Below are positions 11,722-23,400 of a stretch of 64,000 nucleotides of DNA, piece by piece. Within the stretch, counting starts at the first letter, position 1; each line of letters starts with the position of its first letter. A program made the translations under genes and the position numbers. The notes beneath the pieces are model-generated. The model was not told the origin of the DNA. It ran no database searches and was given only the letters and a program-made list of their open reading frames with translations. This stretch comes from Pomacea canaliculata (Eukaryota; Mollusca; Gastropoda; Architaenioglossa; Ampullariidae), in contig NC_037600.1 in assembly GCF_003073045.1 (NCBI RefSeq), positions 12,016,758 to 12,080,757 of the forward strand, given 5' to 3'.

Positions 11722-14444
11722 CTCGAGAGGCCCTTGCCCTTGCGTTTTGAGGGCATCGACAGTAGCGGGTGGTAAGAGCTGCTCCTCAAGAACTTTTTTT
11801 TTGCTTCTGGGGGACCTTGATGTTCTTTAGCGACTATGTGACCAAGTTTCTTTTTTAGTCGTTTTTTTTTTTACTTTGTTGGTAGTGAGTGCAGCTCTGG
11901 AAATTTCTTATTCTTTCTGTTTTTTAAAGTCTTTTCAGCACTAATTGTTTGACACGAAACAACGATGATTTCAAAAACAAGATATGGGATTTTTGTCCTT
12001 CAGGTTTGTGTTACGACCTTGAATCCCAAAATTAAGAAAAAACAGCATTTAGTTTTGCACGACTTTTTTGTACCCTCCCACATTCCCTGGGTAGAGCCAA
12101 CTGCAATATTTTAATGATATTATCAGTCTCATAAATTATGAACATGTTCTGTTGTGCAAAGTGTTTTTCCCGTTTTAGAATAATGTGCACTAAAAACCAA
12201 CTATAGGGGGTCAATGAGTGCGCTTTCATCCGATGAACAGGTAACACATTAAACAAGAACAGGCGACCTCCCCCTACTTCCAAACAAAAAGGATTTAAGA
12301 CCATTTCCTGAAGATGATTACAAAACCTTCACTTTAATGTGTGCTGTTATGGATATCACTACCAGTCTGTTTGCTTGATACTTTTTCTGTTTAAAAAAAT
12401 GTTTCGTTGAGATGTATTAGAAGATCTATGGTTGTCATGGAAATGTGTGAGAAAATAAATTATCTGAAAGATTAGTGCAATCTTGTTACTTTTCTTTACG
12501 GGGTTTGAGAATTTAACTGAACGGATAGAGAATGGCTTCAAACAAGCAAATAAACAAACAAACAAACAAAAAATAATCATGCATTCCACCTGTCTTCATT
12601 TTGTTAACGCTCACGAAGATAGCTAACCCTAACCTTAACCGACATGGACAGGCAAGCAGAAAGCCAAGAACACTTCCTGGCTTTGAAAATAGCAAAGACA
12701 GACAGACAGACAGACGAAGATGGATTTCAACGATTGTCAACAGTCGTGCATTTTATGATCTTTGAGGACCAATGGGCTGAACAAGTTTTTTTAAATAATA
12801 ATTTAACGCACCGAGACATTCACTTGAACAGCTTCACTCATTCACGCTCTCTCTCTCGATCAGCGCATCCACACCACTGACACCAGACTCGCGCCTGCGC
12901 GTTCCGTGTCGAAAAATTAGAAAGAATTTGGAAGGCTATCACGTGGCGCGCTAGAGATTGTCGTTGCCCACCGAAGACATGAAGATCTCCTTGACACGCC
13001 AGGTATTCGACTGCACCTCCTTTCCTCTGAAAGCCCTGCTCAGGTCTGACCTAACAGGTTTCTGACCTTTGCTTTTGAACAGGGGTGACCTTTGACAGAA
13101 GATCTGCTGGCCACTGAAATGAGGACCCAAATGGAGGGACTAAAAGTACCTTTCATTGTACTCCCTGCATTATTTGTTAACTTGTTTTTTTATTTATTTA
13201 TAAAACCGTCTTCTTTGTTGTTGACGTACAGTTTAGTTTGACAGTTCTTGAACATTTTAAACAAACATAATAAACATACTTTTCCTCATTAACTGCGTTC
13301 AAGCACACACACATACACACATATCCATGCACTTGTTCACACATACATATGCACGCATAAACAGAGTTCATAACATTCCAAGCTTTTGTCCAAAAACACA
13401 GCGAGTGCCAAGATTCAAGATTCTTTCACCCTCTTATGGGTATTGAGATTTAAGAATGTATATATATTCACACACATTCATATCTATTTTTATATGCACT
13501 TACACACAAAACAGGGAAAGAACATCCCAGACCTTTGCACAACTGGCAAGTAATTCACTACTTGTTACCATGACAACTGAAGGACGACAACTGAGCCAAG
13601 CATTTCGTCTGCCCCTGTCGTAGTCTGGCGAAGGCGGCATAATGCTTTGTCAAATAGCCCTCACGCAGCATCAGGTTACCTGGTCAGGTAGACTTGCATC
13701 CTCGCACGCGGAAACAATAAGTAAACAGGAAACTTTAAAATAGATCACCAAACTTGTTTTTTGTTTTATGTGAGCTCCTTTCAGTCCAATGCGTTCGAAA
13801 GCCTTAGGAGGAGTCGGAATGTAAGAGTTAATGTGCAGCAAGGTAACTGAACCCTGTCTGGCAGTCAAAGGTAAAAAAAAAAAAAAGTGGACGCATTGTG
13901 AGAAAACATCATTTGCTTTGCAGTCTGAGTAGACAGAAGTTTCAAGTGCTAATGTTATCCCAGGGATAGAGCAGACCACGTAAGGTGAAACTGGTGTTGG
14001 GAAAATAGTGACAGCCACGGAAACTTTTAAGTTTCCTACGAGTAGTTTAGTTTACACTGGTTAATCAATTTATTTTTATAAAACAACGTTTTAAACGTTT
14101 TTCTGCACGTCCTCATATGTAAAGGAATATAATTTAGGACAACTCTTAACACTACGGATGTCTTCAAAGTGTCTCCGCTTCTGAAATTGATTAAGGACAA
14201 CGAGGCGTGAGCAGTTACCAATGCACTAAATGGACGTTAGTTAGCGTTTGCTTTCTGAAGCCCCACCCGTTCCGACACATTCTGCAATTAAAACTTTGCG
14301 AGGCTGCTGAGTTGAATAGAAACTGTTTCTTAGCTCGACGAACCTCTCAGTAAAAGCAACGGTTGTTTGAGTCTGGCGATTCGCAGGTCTCGGCTTTATT
14401 CTTTGTGACCGCACAATTCCTTGTTGAAGCAAAAATCAGGAATT
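11722..14444. other. 3' UTR and intergenic, no gene seen
   Basis: Probable 3' UTR of precursor 3, then unannotated DNA. Contains an (ACAA)n-like run near 12550-12570, a GACA run near 12698-12715 and a short ACAC-rich tract near 13305-13330. No supported exons. Confidence 0.5.
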
Positions 14445-14897
14445 ATGGCCCTGTGGTTGACGAGGGTGCTTCTCGCTTTGCTAGTCTGTTATGCTTGCCA
14501 AGAATTTCCTTCAATGTCTACGGCAAGACCGAGCGAACGCGGGGACGACCATGGTGTCTCGAACAACAGCCCTCTTGAGTCCACCCCGATGATGTTACAG
14601 GCTTCTTGGTCATATAAAGGAGAGTTCATTCTCCCAGTAAATGATTCCGGATCGCAAGGGTACCCACAGGTTCCTGGTGAGCAGGCGAGAACACCCCAGA
14701 TTCGTGATCACAGACAGAAAGACGAGAGACAGCTTGAAGAAAATGGAGAAACCAATGTGGGATTTGCTGGGCAACGAGACGGGGAGACCCCGGTTCCCGC
14801 AGCATCCTCTTCACATGAACTGGTATCTCTGATGAGGCGTGACATCGAGGCCTGGACGCAGATCTTGGAAACGATATTCAGGAACGTGATGGAATAG
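14445..14897 (+). CDS. Alternative short secreted isoform (exon 1 read-through)
   Basis: If the donor at 14677 is skipped, exon 1 stays open to a TAG at 14895-14897, giving 150 aa with the same signal peptide and a polar tail ending EAWTQILETIFRNVME. A strong donor (GTAAGA) begins at 14898, immediately after the stop. The exon can therefore end in either of two ways: internally for the long protein, or just past the stop for a short one. The C-terminal stretch (HELVSLMRRDIEAWTQILET) looks amphipathic. Which form is used cannot be told from DNA. Confidence 0.4.
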   Translation: MALWLTRVLLALLVCYACQEFPSMSTARPSERGDDHGVSNNSPLESTPMMLQASWSYKGEFILPVNDSGSQGYPQVPGEQARTPQIRDHRQKDERQLEENGETNVGFAGQRDGETPVPAASSSHELVSLMRRDIEAWTQILETIFRNVME

Positions 14898-17800
14898 GTA
14901 AGAAGCAGACTCTTGCAAAACAATTTTAAATAAATAATGAATTTATCGGCTTCCTGATAAGCGTTTAAATCCATAGCGTTCACTTTACAAACATTTGATT
15001 TTTTTCTTCTTTTTAATTTTTTTTTTACTATATTTAGCAAAGCCAGCTTTGCTACTATCTTAAAGCTCAGTAAGTTTTAGGGTCTTTACGGTTTGGTTGT
15101 ATCTTTTAATTGAAGTGCTTGAACTTGTATTACTTAGCTAAGCGACAATGCACCACAACTTGCCGAACAACTTATTTAAGCTTTACGAAATATACCCGTT
15201 TCTTTATTGTGTACCTATTGATGATTGTTTTGTTTTTGTTTTGTTTTTATTATTATTATTTAAAAAGTGAACTTACAGTACAGGGTAGTAAATTTAATTT
15301 AAAGCAGTACTTCTGTAGTCCAATCTAACACGGTATATATAACGCGGTATATTGATGCTGCACCTTATCTAACAACTCCAGTGACATGGATAGATATTGT
15401 TTATTGTTAGAAAGCGTTGTTATGTACTACCTGCAGTATAGTGGGCTGATTCCATTACTGAACTCAACTCAACTTATTATTCTTTGTCTCCCTCGATATT
15501 AGCATACAGATTAACCGTTCATTCAAGCAGCCTTACCTAAATTCATTGTCCTTTGACCTGGTCGCTTGATCATCATAGGTCTGACCTAGTTCTTTGTGTC
15601 TCGGTTCTAAACTCTTCCCTACAGAGATGGTATAAAATAAACAAACAAGAAAAAATAGGAATAAAAAGAGCTCTGCAAACATGACTAAAAGTCGACACAT
15701 CTTTACTCATTTCAGAATCCAGAGTTTTCGAGGGAAAAACCCAGAAAAAGACAGAAGATGCGAAGTCTGCGGCTGCTGCTAGCAGCTTCGGTCACGAGAT
15801 GCAACCCCACCGACGTCCTATCTACCAGCGGGTCGGAAAGATCCTTGGCGTAACGTGGTGGCAACAACGTCAACCAAACAGCGACCAAAACAAGCCACAC
15901 AACAAAAGCCCCTTCCGTCCGCTGGGGCAGAGTAAAAACCAGATTACACAGCCTGAAAGAAGCTCCTCGAAACTCAGTGATCAAGATACGGGTAGCGAGC
16001 TCCAAGCATTTGAAGTGGCGGAGGACGGTTTTAAGCGAAAATCGGACCAGGTCCACGATTTCAAACACAATCGTGAAAGTCAAGACAAAGTACTCCTCGT
16101 CAAGATACTTCAAGCAAACGATCGAGATCGGGAAGAACAGGCCAAGGAAGGAAGTCAGAACAGCAACAGCGGAATACAGGGGAGGCTACCAGGCATAATG
16201 CAGTCGGTAGATGACGGCCAGAGCGCGGGAACTGACGGTCACTTCCGGTCTAACATCAGATCATCACCAGAGGTGAACTATTCTTCTGAATGGACACAAA
16301 ACAGGGGTGAGGCAAAAGTGGCATTGAGTGCTGACAATCCCTCCCTGGCACGGGCGGCGAAAACGTCAGGAACTAGTGGTAGTCTCCCCTGGCCTTTTCG
16401 TCCAGCGTCTTCTGACGTCGCGAGCTGGCGTTCCTCAGCAGTATTCAATGCACCCGGCTCTCGGAGTCACTTGGGGTATGGCGGGAACACGATAACTGCG
16501 TCTGCAAGTCAAGGTCAGGGCTTTCTGTCCTGTTGCACGTCGTCAACGACTCGTCTGCCGCCTTGACGTCGTCGCAAGGCACGACCTACCTGCAGTACGA
16601 CCCGCTAACCGGTCAGCTAACCCCTGCCGTTAGTACCACAACCACCACTGTGAACGGCACCGACTCGGACGTCGTCGGCTATTTGCAGATTGATGCCTCC
16701 AGGCCCATCTTACATTCTTCCCCTTCGCATTCCACTGACAATGATCCGATCTTCGGTTTAGTCAGGTTGGATCACACTTCGTTACTAGAGGGCGGAAGTG
16801 ACCTCAGCACTGTGATCCAAAATGGCGCATACCTGCAGTTTAACCCTCTAGCAGCCGATGCTCAGCAGACGAACCCCACGAGCCAGCAAGCGACCGTTTA
16901 CCTGCAGCTAGAGCCGGCGGCTCAGGCTCTGCTGAACAGCAAGAGTGTGGGCCAGCAGAGGGTGTACCTTCAGTTTGATCCCCAGTTGAGCAGTCTCGTC
17001 CATACGAACAATGCAGGTAAACGGCAATCTCTCGTAACGCCATTTTTTGTGACGTCACGACAATACAGATATTGAATGTACTTTGTGCCATAGTTCATTA
17101 GCAGCCAATTAAAAAGCTACACAAAAATGTTTCAGACGATATTAAATTGACTGCTTATTCATAAATACTGAATGTCATAAAAATGTTTTAGGGGACTACA
17201 TTGTCGGCGTTCAGATACAACCCCACAAAAACCTCTTCTTGCGCATGTTCAAGGAGGGTGAAATTTACATCGATGGTGACGCTGTTGTTCAGGTAGGAAT
17301 CGCTCGCACGCGTGAGAGAGAGAGAAGAAAAATATTCTATGTAGGTAAGCCTTAGCATCATGATCGACTTCTATTAATTTCAGTATACTACAATATTTTC
17401 AAGGCCCATATCGTTGTATATGTTGATCACATGTTAAACACGCACAAGCAGCCGCCACTCTCATGCTATTTTTACAGAACATGCTTTGTCTCTCCCACTG
17501 ACAAAAGATGACACTGCTTCCGGTCTATGACACACTCAGTCACAGGTCATCAAGCATATACACATATTTCATACTGATACTTACAACTAATGTGATAGAT
17601 GTTTAAGCTATATTTAAATTTGCCGCTGCATTTTTTTTTCAGAATTATTACACAGACGGTGGTTTCGAGCGCACGCTGGCCCACTTTCAGGCACTTCCGC
17701 TGGACGGGGTGACGCCCCATGGCGTGGGCGACGTTCTCAGTGGCCATCTGAAAGGTTACACCGTTAGCGCCTGCGCCACTTGCGGACCCCGTGGAGAGCC

Positions 17801-18137
17801 GATGATCGAGTTTGTTTCCAAATTCACTGCCAACCCTATCATCAAAAGGCGGTTCCTGTACGTCCCTCAGGTCTCTACATGGGGCCACGTGGGGGTTGGA
17901 AGGGTCCACCACAGGGGCTTCTCTAACCCGATGCCTCATGACGATGTCGAGGGCTTTGTTCATCACTGGCGTCGCGGCACTTTTGACGACGCCGACAAGT
18001 ATTTCCCTAGCGAGGAGAGAAGAACGGTTGCGGGAATCGTCTCGAAATCCCCCTATGAAGCAATGTCCACCAATCTGGGCAGGTCCCCATCACTGGTCGC
18101 AACGAATCGTGCCAGGGGCGACGTCAAAAGGCCCTAA
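14445..18137 (+). CDS. Novel secreted protein with YLQ-x-[DNE]-P repeats (multi-exon, partly unresolved)
   Basis: Family not recognised. Exon 1 starts at ATG 14445 with a signal peptide (MALWLTRVLLALLVCYACQ). A phase-1 donor (CTG|GTGAGC) at 14677 fits the phase-1 acceptor (TTTCAG) at 15714-15715. Exon 2 is open from 15716 in one frame to 16566: hydrophilic, Ser/Gln/Lys/Asp-rich, no domain seen. From 16416 the frame that stays open is a different one, running to a donor at 17017. It carries five repeats: YLQYDP, YLQIDA, YLQFNP, YLQLEP, YLQFDP. The change of frame falls within 16416-16566; a short unrecognised intron or a sequence error could explain it. Phase-consistent exons then follow: 17192-17292 (GDYIVGVQIQPHKNLFLRMF) and 17643-18137, ending KRP and TAA. 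The C-terminal part has only two Cys (SACATCG) and looks globular. An alternative short product is noted separately. Confidence 0.6.
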
Positions 18138-20396
18138 ACATGCCGGCCAACAAAACTAACATCTGGTCAAGAAGGCCGCAGGTGGCGGAAAGTGAAACTA
18201 GACCTATAGCAGCTATAAATTATCATCATCAATTTTGTCATGCTAGCAAGCTGGAAAATGGAATATTGCATTGACCTTTTCATGGTGGTGACGATATAAA
18301 TAATATACAGGACAGGAAGAAAGAAAATTTCTGTTTAAAATTGCTAATCACTTTATTAATTATTGAACGATTGTAGTGGAACAAGTTTTAATATGAACAG
18401 TATAATGGCAGAACTTGTCAGGAAGATGATGCGCATCCTCAGTTTGCATGCACTGTTTGTAAGTAGCTCGACATCCAATTTCCAGGACGTCTACTGGGTA
18501 GTCCTGGACCACATCGCCAGCAATAAGCTCTGACCTCACCAGGGAGAAGGAAGACGTTTATCACACCAAGCCAAAAACTAGCTCAGCTGAAATCGGCATA
18601 TTCTGGCAACAGACTACCTGTGAATTCCTGCTGAAGTCAATAATATTCCCAGATGATTGCAAAAACTGGACAACACTAATGCCTATGTGGATCCTTAAAC
18701 TGCAGACAAGTTCTACAATTCTACAGTTCCCCTGTAAAATTTTTTTCATTCTAATCATGTACACTTAGTTGAAAGTATTCTTAGGTGATGGAACACTTAT
18801 ATACTGGTTGAATATTCTTAGCATCTAAAATATTTTTCATATCAATCATGGGCTGTGAAATTCAGTTTCCTTACGCACAAGTAAAGCTTTGTTTCACATG
18901 CAGCAAAACACTAATCAGAGACTCAATTTATTCTCTTTTATTTTCACGACATTATAAGGCCATATTATTTGCATAGACTTCTACACACAATTATGTGCCT
19001 GTGAAATTAAACTGCTTTTTTTAAACTTCAACATGGCAATGTGAAAATTTTTGAAATCTTAGTTGGGTTTTTTAACATTTTGCTACCAGTCTCAAAAATT
19101 TGTTAACATATGCTGCCATTTGGAATTCACATTAACAGACCATACAACACACTTCATTTAAAAAAAGTTTTTGCAATGTGCTCTTAATAAAAAGTGCTTT
19201 GATATTCCTGAAAACAGTGACCTGGATAAAAAGGATAATAAGAGTGAAAACTGGCTAAAAAAGCACAAATTACATCTGTAATGCCACAGACACAAATTTG
19301 TGGACAGCTGCTGTCTGCCAAGACCAGCTCTTAGTTGTACGCTGTCAGGTCTTGGCAAACCATTTAACAGTTTAATATCCACAACCGTGGACTTGCAATG
19401 AATTTGTTATTTTATTTCCTTTTTTTTTGGGGGGGGAGGGGGGGGCAGAAGTCCTAGACCTTCTTTTCTCATACTTAAAACTAAAAAATAAAAAAACCAC
19501 AACAGACGATAAAGCTTTTGTATGTTAACATGAGAGTTTGCATAGTCTGCTCTTTTTCTTGATGATGTTAAACCAGAAATGAATTTGTGGTTTGGACTCA
19601 TTCCAAAATTTGTGCGAGCAATCCAGAGATATGCCCATGGTAAAGGAAAAACAAAACTTCTAGCAATTTGCATATTGCTGCAGGCTAAAATCTACCTAGA
19701 ATCACATGCGATGATGTCCCTGAGCTAAACTGATTATGGTCAAAAGCTGCTTCTTATGAGTGGGAGTACTTAATGGAGCACTTGTCCAGATAAGAGTGAA
19801 ACTTAAGAAAAAAATTATAGATTAAAAAAAAATCAGATCAAAACACCTCTCCACAGCTAATATTGGTGTCTGAGAACAAACTAGCAGCTGACCATTCTCA
19901 CAAGATTAAATGTGCCATACATGCACATAATGTAGAGTTGCAGACACGCAAACACACTGCCCCTGTCCCCACAACATTTACTAAACTTTCTGATTACATT
20001 AACAGATCAGAACTTCTTTGACAGTAGTGGTCACCTGTTAACAGCAAATTTGAAACTTTCAAAATGGAATGGCTCCTTAGTGACTGAGTGATTAACAATC
20101 AGACCTGAATCCTGCTCTGCTGAGCAGCTACTTCTAACAAAATAATGTGCACTTGTCATTCACAAGTGACTATGACACAAGCTGAAATCAACCTGTCACG
20201 CACTTATCCTGAAAAGGAAATGACTGACAAATGAGTGATTATCCTTTGACATCAATAATCACTGTCACCCTTCCACCACTGACGCTTTGGCACGTCTATG
20301 CCTGGATTTAATATGCTGTCATAAATCTTGATCTTATCAGGAAGCAGCATCTGATTGAGATGCTTTCCATTCTCAGACTTGCATAAGAGGAAGAAT
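18138..20396. other. Convergent 3' regions, no gene seen
   Basis: Lies between the tail-to-tail ends of the YLQ-repeat gene and SWT1. TTTATT at 19411-19416 gives a minus-strand AATAAA suited to the SWT1 3' end. A G-rich run sits at 19429-19446. No coding exon is supported. Confidence 0.45.
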
Positions 20397-20484
20397 TGGT
20401 GTTTTATGCCGAGCCAGCAATGGCAAAGCAGCCAGCCCTGTAAGCAGATGCCACAAGCAAAGAACAGCATGCTCAAGAACGATC
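20397..20484 (-). repeat. Truncated SINE family A copy at the SWT1 3' end
   Basis: The + strand reads GTGTTTTATGCCGAGCCAGC, then GCAGCCAGCCCTGTAAGCAG, matching the tail and core of the fuller copy at 58350. The tRNA-like head is missing: similarity fades right at the SWT1 stop codon (20485-20487). It lies in the same orientation as SWT1 and so forms the start of its 3' UTR. Confidence 0.65.
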
Positions 20485-23400
20485 TCAGACTTGCAGGCAG
20501 GACCAAATGTTTTCAAGTCTAGTGATGAAGTCAGCCAGCTGCTTTAGTCCTTCACCAAGCGTCACTCTAGATAAAAGAAATTCAAGGCAAAAATGTAAGT
20601 TTTAAGTCTATATGCCAAAGCAGAGGCTTAACTTCTGAAGAAACTGAGCACCTAGCTACTAAAGATGGAAGATCAAAAATGACACACCAACCCAAAAGTG
20701 ATTTTGTGAAAATCTGACTTGTAGAAAATGATGCTATAAAACCAAGAACTGTCTCTTATTTTGTATAGTCCTCAGTTGTGTGAAAATACAGTAGCTCTCT
20801 CTGGTTCCCTTCTCTTTCCCCCATGCATATACATACACACTTTATCTTTAAATTAAACTAAACTATCCTTCTCCTACACTGGTTGAGTCTGTTTGAAAAA
20901 AAAAATGAAAGAATTAATGTTGGATTAGTGCTTTCCCTGCTTACCTGTTTTTCCCTTGTGACATAAGGGCAATCATCTGGCTGGCTGAGATATCAGCAAT
21001 ATATGGAGCAGGAATTTTGGCTTGAGCAAAAAACTTGTTCAGGGAGGTGCAAAACTGATGAAATTCAAGTGTATGGTTTTCAAGACTGACGGGTGAGAAT
21101 GTAAGACATCTGAAAGGTAAATGCTGTCAATCAATCTAAAAAAAAATTTAAGCTGAAGCTTACAAAATTTCAAAAACTCTTAAAAAAAAAACTTGGTCAA
21201 AGGCTTAACATCAGAAGCTAGAAATATGGTAACAATAAAATAACTAAGGTTCTTTTGTTTCCTCTGCAACTCCACTAAGCTGTTTGGGAAGATCTACTTG
21301 TACTGATCTTTGATTAGGATACCAAAGCACATCTATGTATCCTATGTCTAAATATTATACATGCCAGTTATTCTAATGTTCCCTTCTAGTTCTCACAAAA
21401 CAATTGAAGAATATTCAATCTGTGTTAAAGCCCCAAACTTATAGTGGGAAAGAATGGTTCAACCTGAGCAAGGAAAAGCAAGGAGCACATGCAGTGCTGG
21501 TGACTCTAGAGGTCATTCCTTACTAATTATTTCTATCTGGTCCAACATGTACTGTCATCACCCATGCCTCTGATTCTAATAATAGACACATTTGCTTCAT
21601 TTAGAACTTAGATTTTCTGAACGTCAATTTTTTTGTCACAACTTGTTTTAGCAATAAGTCATAAAGATGACTAAAGCGCGGGCCCCTTCGAGACCGCCCC
21701 AACCCCCTAACGCCGCCTGGATCGAATCCAAAGTACATTATATTTTAGGGGACGGCAGTGAAGGTTCTTTAATGAACCTAAAAGATATCTAAATAAAAAT
21801 ATTCTATCATACTTAATATTAACAACCCTCACTGATCAAACTGTGAATACAGCTGCTTCAAAAGAGGGATGAAATTCAAGATGGTTTCTCTAAAAGCAGT
21901 CTTTTCCTCTGGAGTGAGCTGCCCTTTAACTTTCTCCTCAGCCATGGAACTGAAACAAACAGGTCACTATTGATTTAATCAATTTTGTTGATAAACCAAG
22001 CTTGGTCTTGATATTGTATACACACAATATAGTATCTTCTAGGATTCTATTTTGAGATAATTTTTCTCACATGATTTTTATGGCCATATGCTGTCATAAA
22101 TCCCCCACCAGTTGGTGAAACTTAAAGTGGTGTGGTGGCTTGCGCGCCTTGTCAATCCACAGAACTATATCGGCAGGAGCCTTGTGCTCCTGACAGGTCT
22201 AACCAAGCTGAACAGGTCTGTCAGGAGAGAGGCCAGACTAAAATGCTGCACACTGGCCCTCCAGGTTGGGGGTTTTGCTTTGGGCCAACAACCCACTCAT
22301 GTAAAAAAACAAAAAAGGTGTTACAGAAACTGCAATAGTATCACAGCAAGGGCCTGGTCAGAAAGATTCCTCTCTAAAAGAGCTTATGACGTGTGCTGGT
22401 GAAAGCCTTAGGGAAGCCAGCTTGCCGGCTCCTCTTTTGACAACCAAGGCAAAAGTCAAGATAGAGACCTGGAACATCAGAATCCTCTATGAAAGTGGCA
22501 AGCGAAATGAGAAAATACAACATCAGGGTTCTTGGGTTATGCGAAACCAGATGGAATGGAAGTGACCAGACTAACATCAGGAGAAACCATTATTTACTCT
22601 GGCCACAGAGTGATGTCACCAGAGGCAACAAAAGGCGCTGATGGCCTGGGAACCAGTCTTGCCACAGCTCACATCAGCAACCACTTGAACCTGGTTGAAA
22701 GATCATTGCACTAAGGTATGATCCTAAATGTGTTATAAAACTTCAATAACAATCTTCATTGCTTTCCTAATCAAGTTATCCAGGTTCAAAGTATCTAGTA
22801 TGTACCTGCATCATTGTCATTAAGTTAGATATACACCAAAGTTACAAAGTTAAAATTGGTTGGTGGGTGGCAAAGTGACAAAGCTCGTCACCATGGCTGT
22901 GGTAATCAGGTGTCTCAGGTTTGCAGGCTGACAAACCTTTGTTTAGCCTCACAGACCTAACCAAAGATGATCTTTCTCTAGAGTACTCCAACTTTCTATT
23001 TCTTGTGGATGTGCATACATGAATCATAGTGACTTATGGTGCGTTGATGTCTGCTTCACTGTTAATGCTCATACATCTTTATGTTTATGTAAAGCACTTT
23101 AAGCCTACCTTTAGCGGTGATAAAAAATGATCTGTAAATAAACTATTAATATCTTTAAAATGAGACAAAAGCTGAAGACGACTCACCAACCATTGTTAAT
23201 GGTGCTCCACACTGCCTCAAACCTGTCCATGGCTGTCTTAGCAGCATTAGCTTTTTCCTCCAAAACCTGATGGCAGGAAAATGTTTCACCCATTATTTCG
23301 ATCAAAAGTATTTTCCTATACACCACACAATCAAAATGAATGTTTCACACTGTGGGTCTGTATCGTTTCTTGAACCAATGGTGTCTTGCGTCTGACCTCT

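Noticed and set aside
12622-12640. Telomere-like CTAACCCTAACC text
   Set aside because: Only about two imperfect units; too short for an interstitial telomeric array.
15758-15853. Second possible signal peptide, MRSLRLLLAASVTRC, in exon 2 of the YLQ-repeat gene
   Set aside because: Its frame stops after about 31 residues, while another frame through the same exon stays open for over 280 codons and joins exon 1 in phase.
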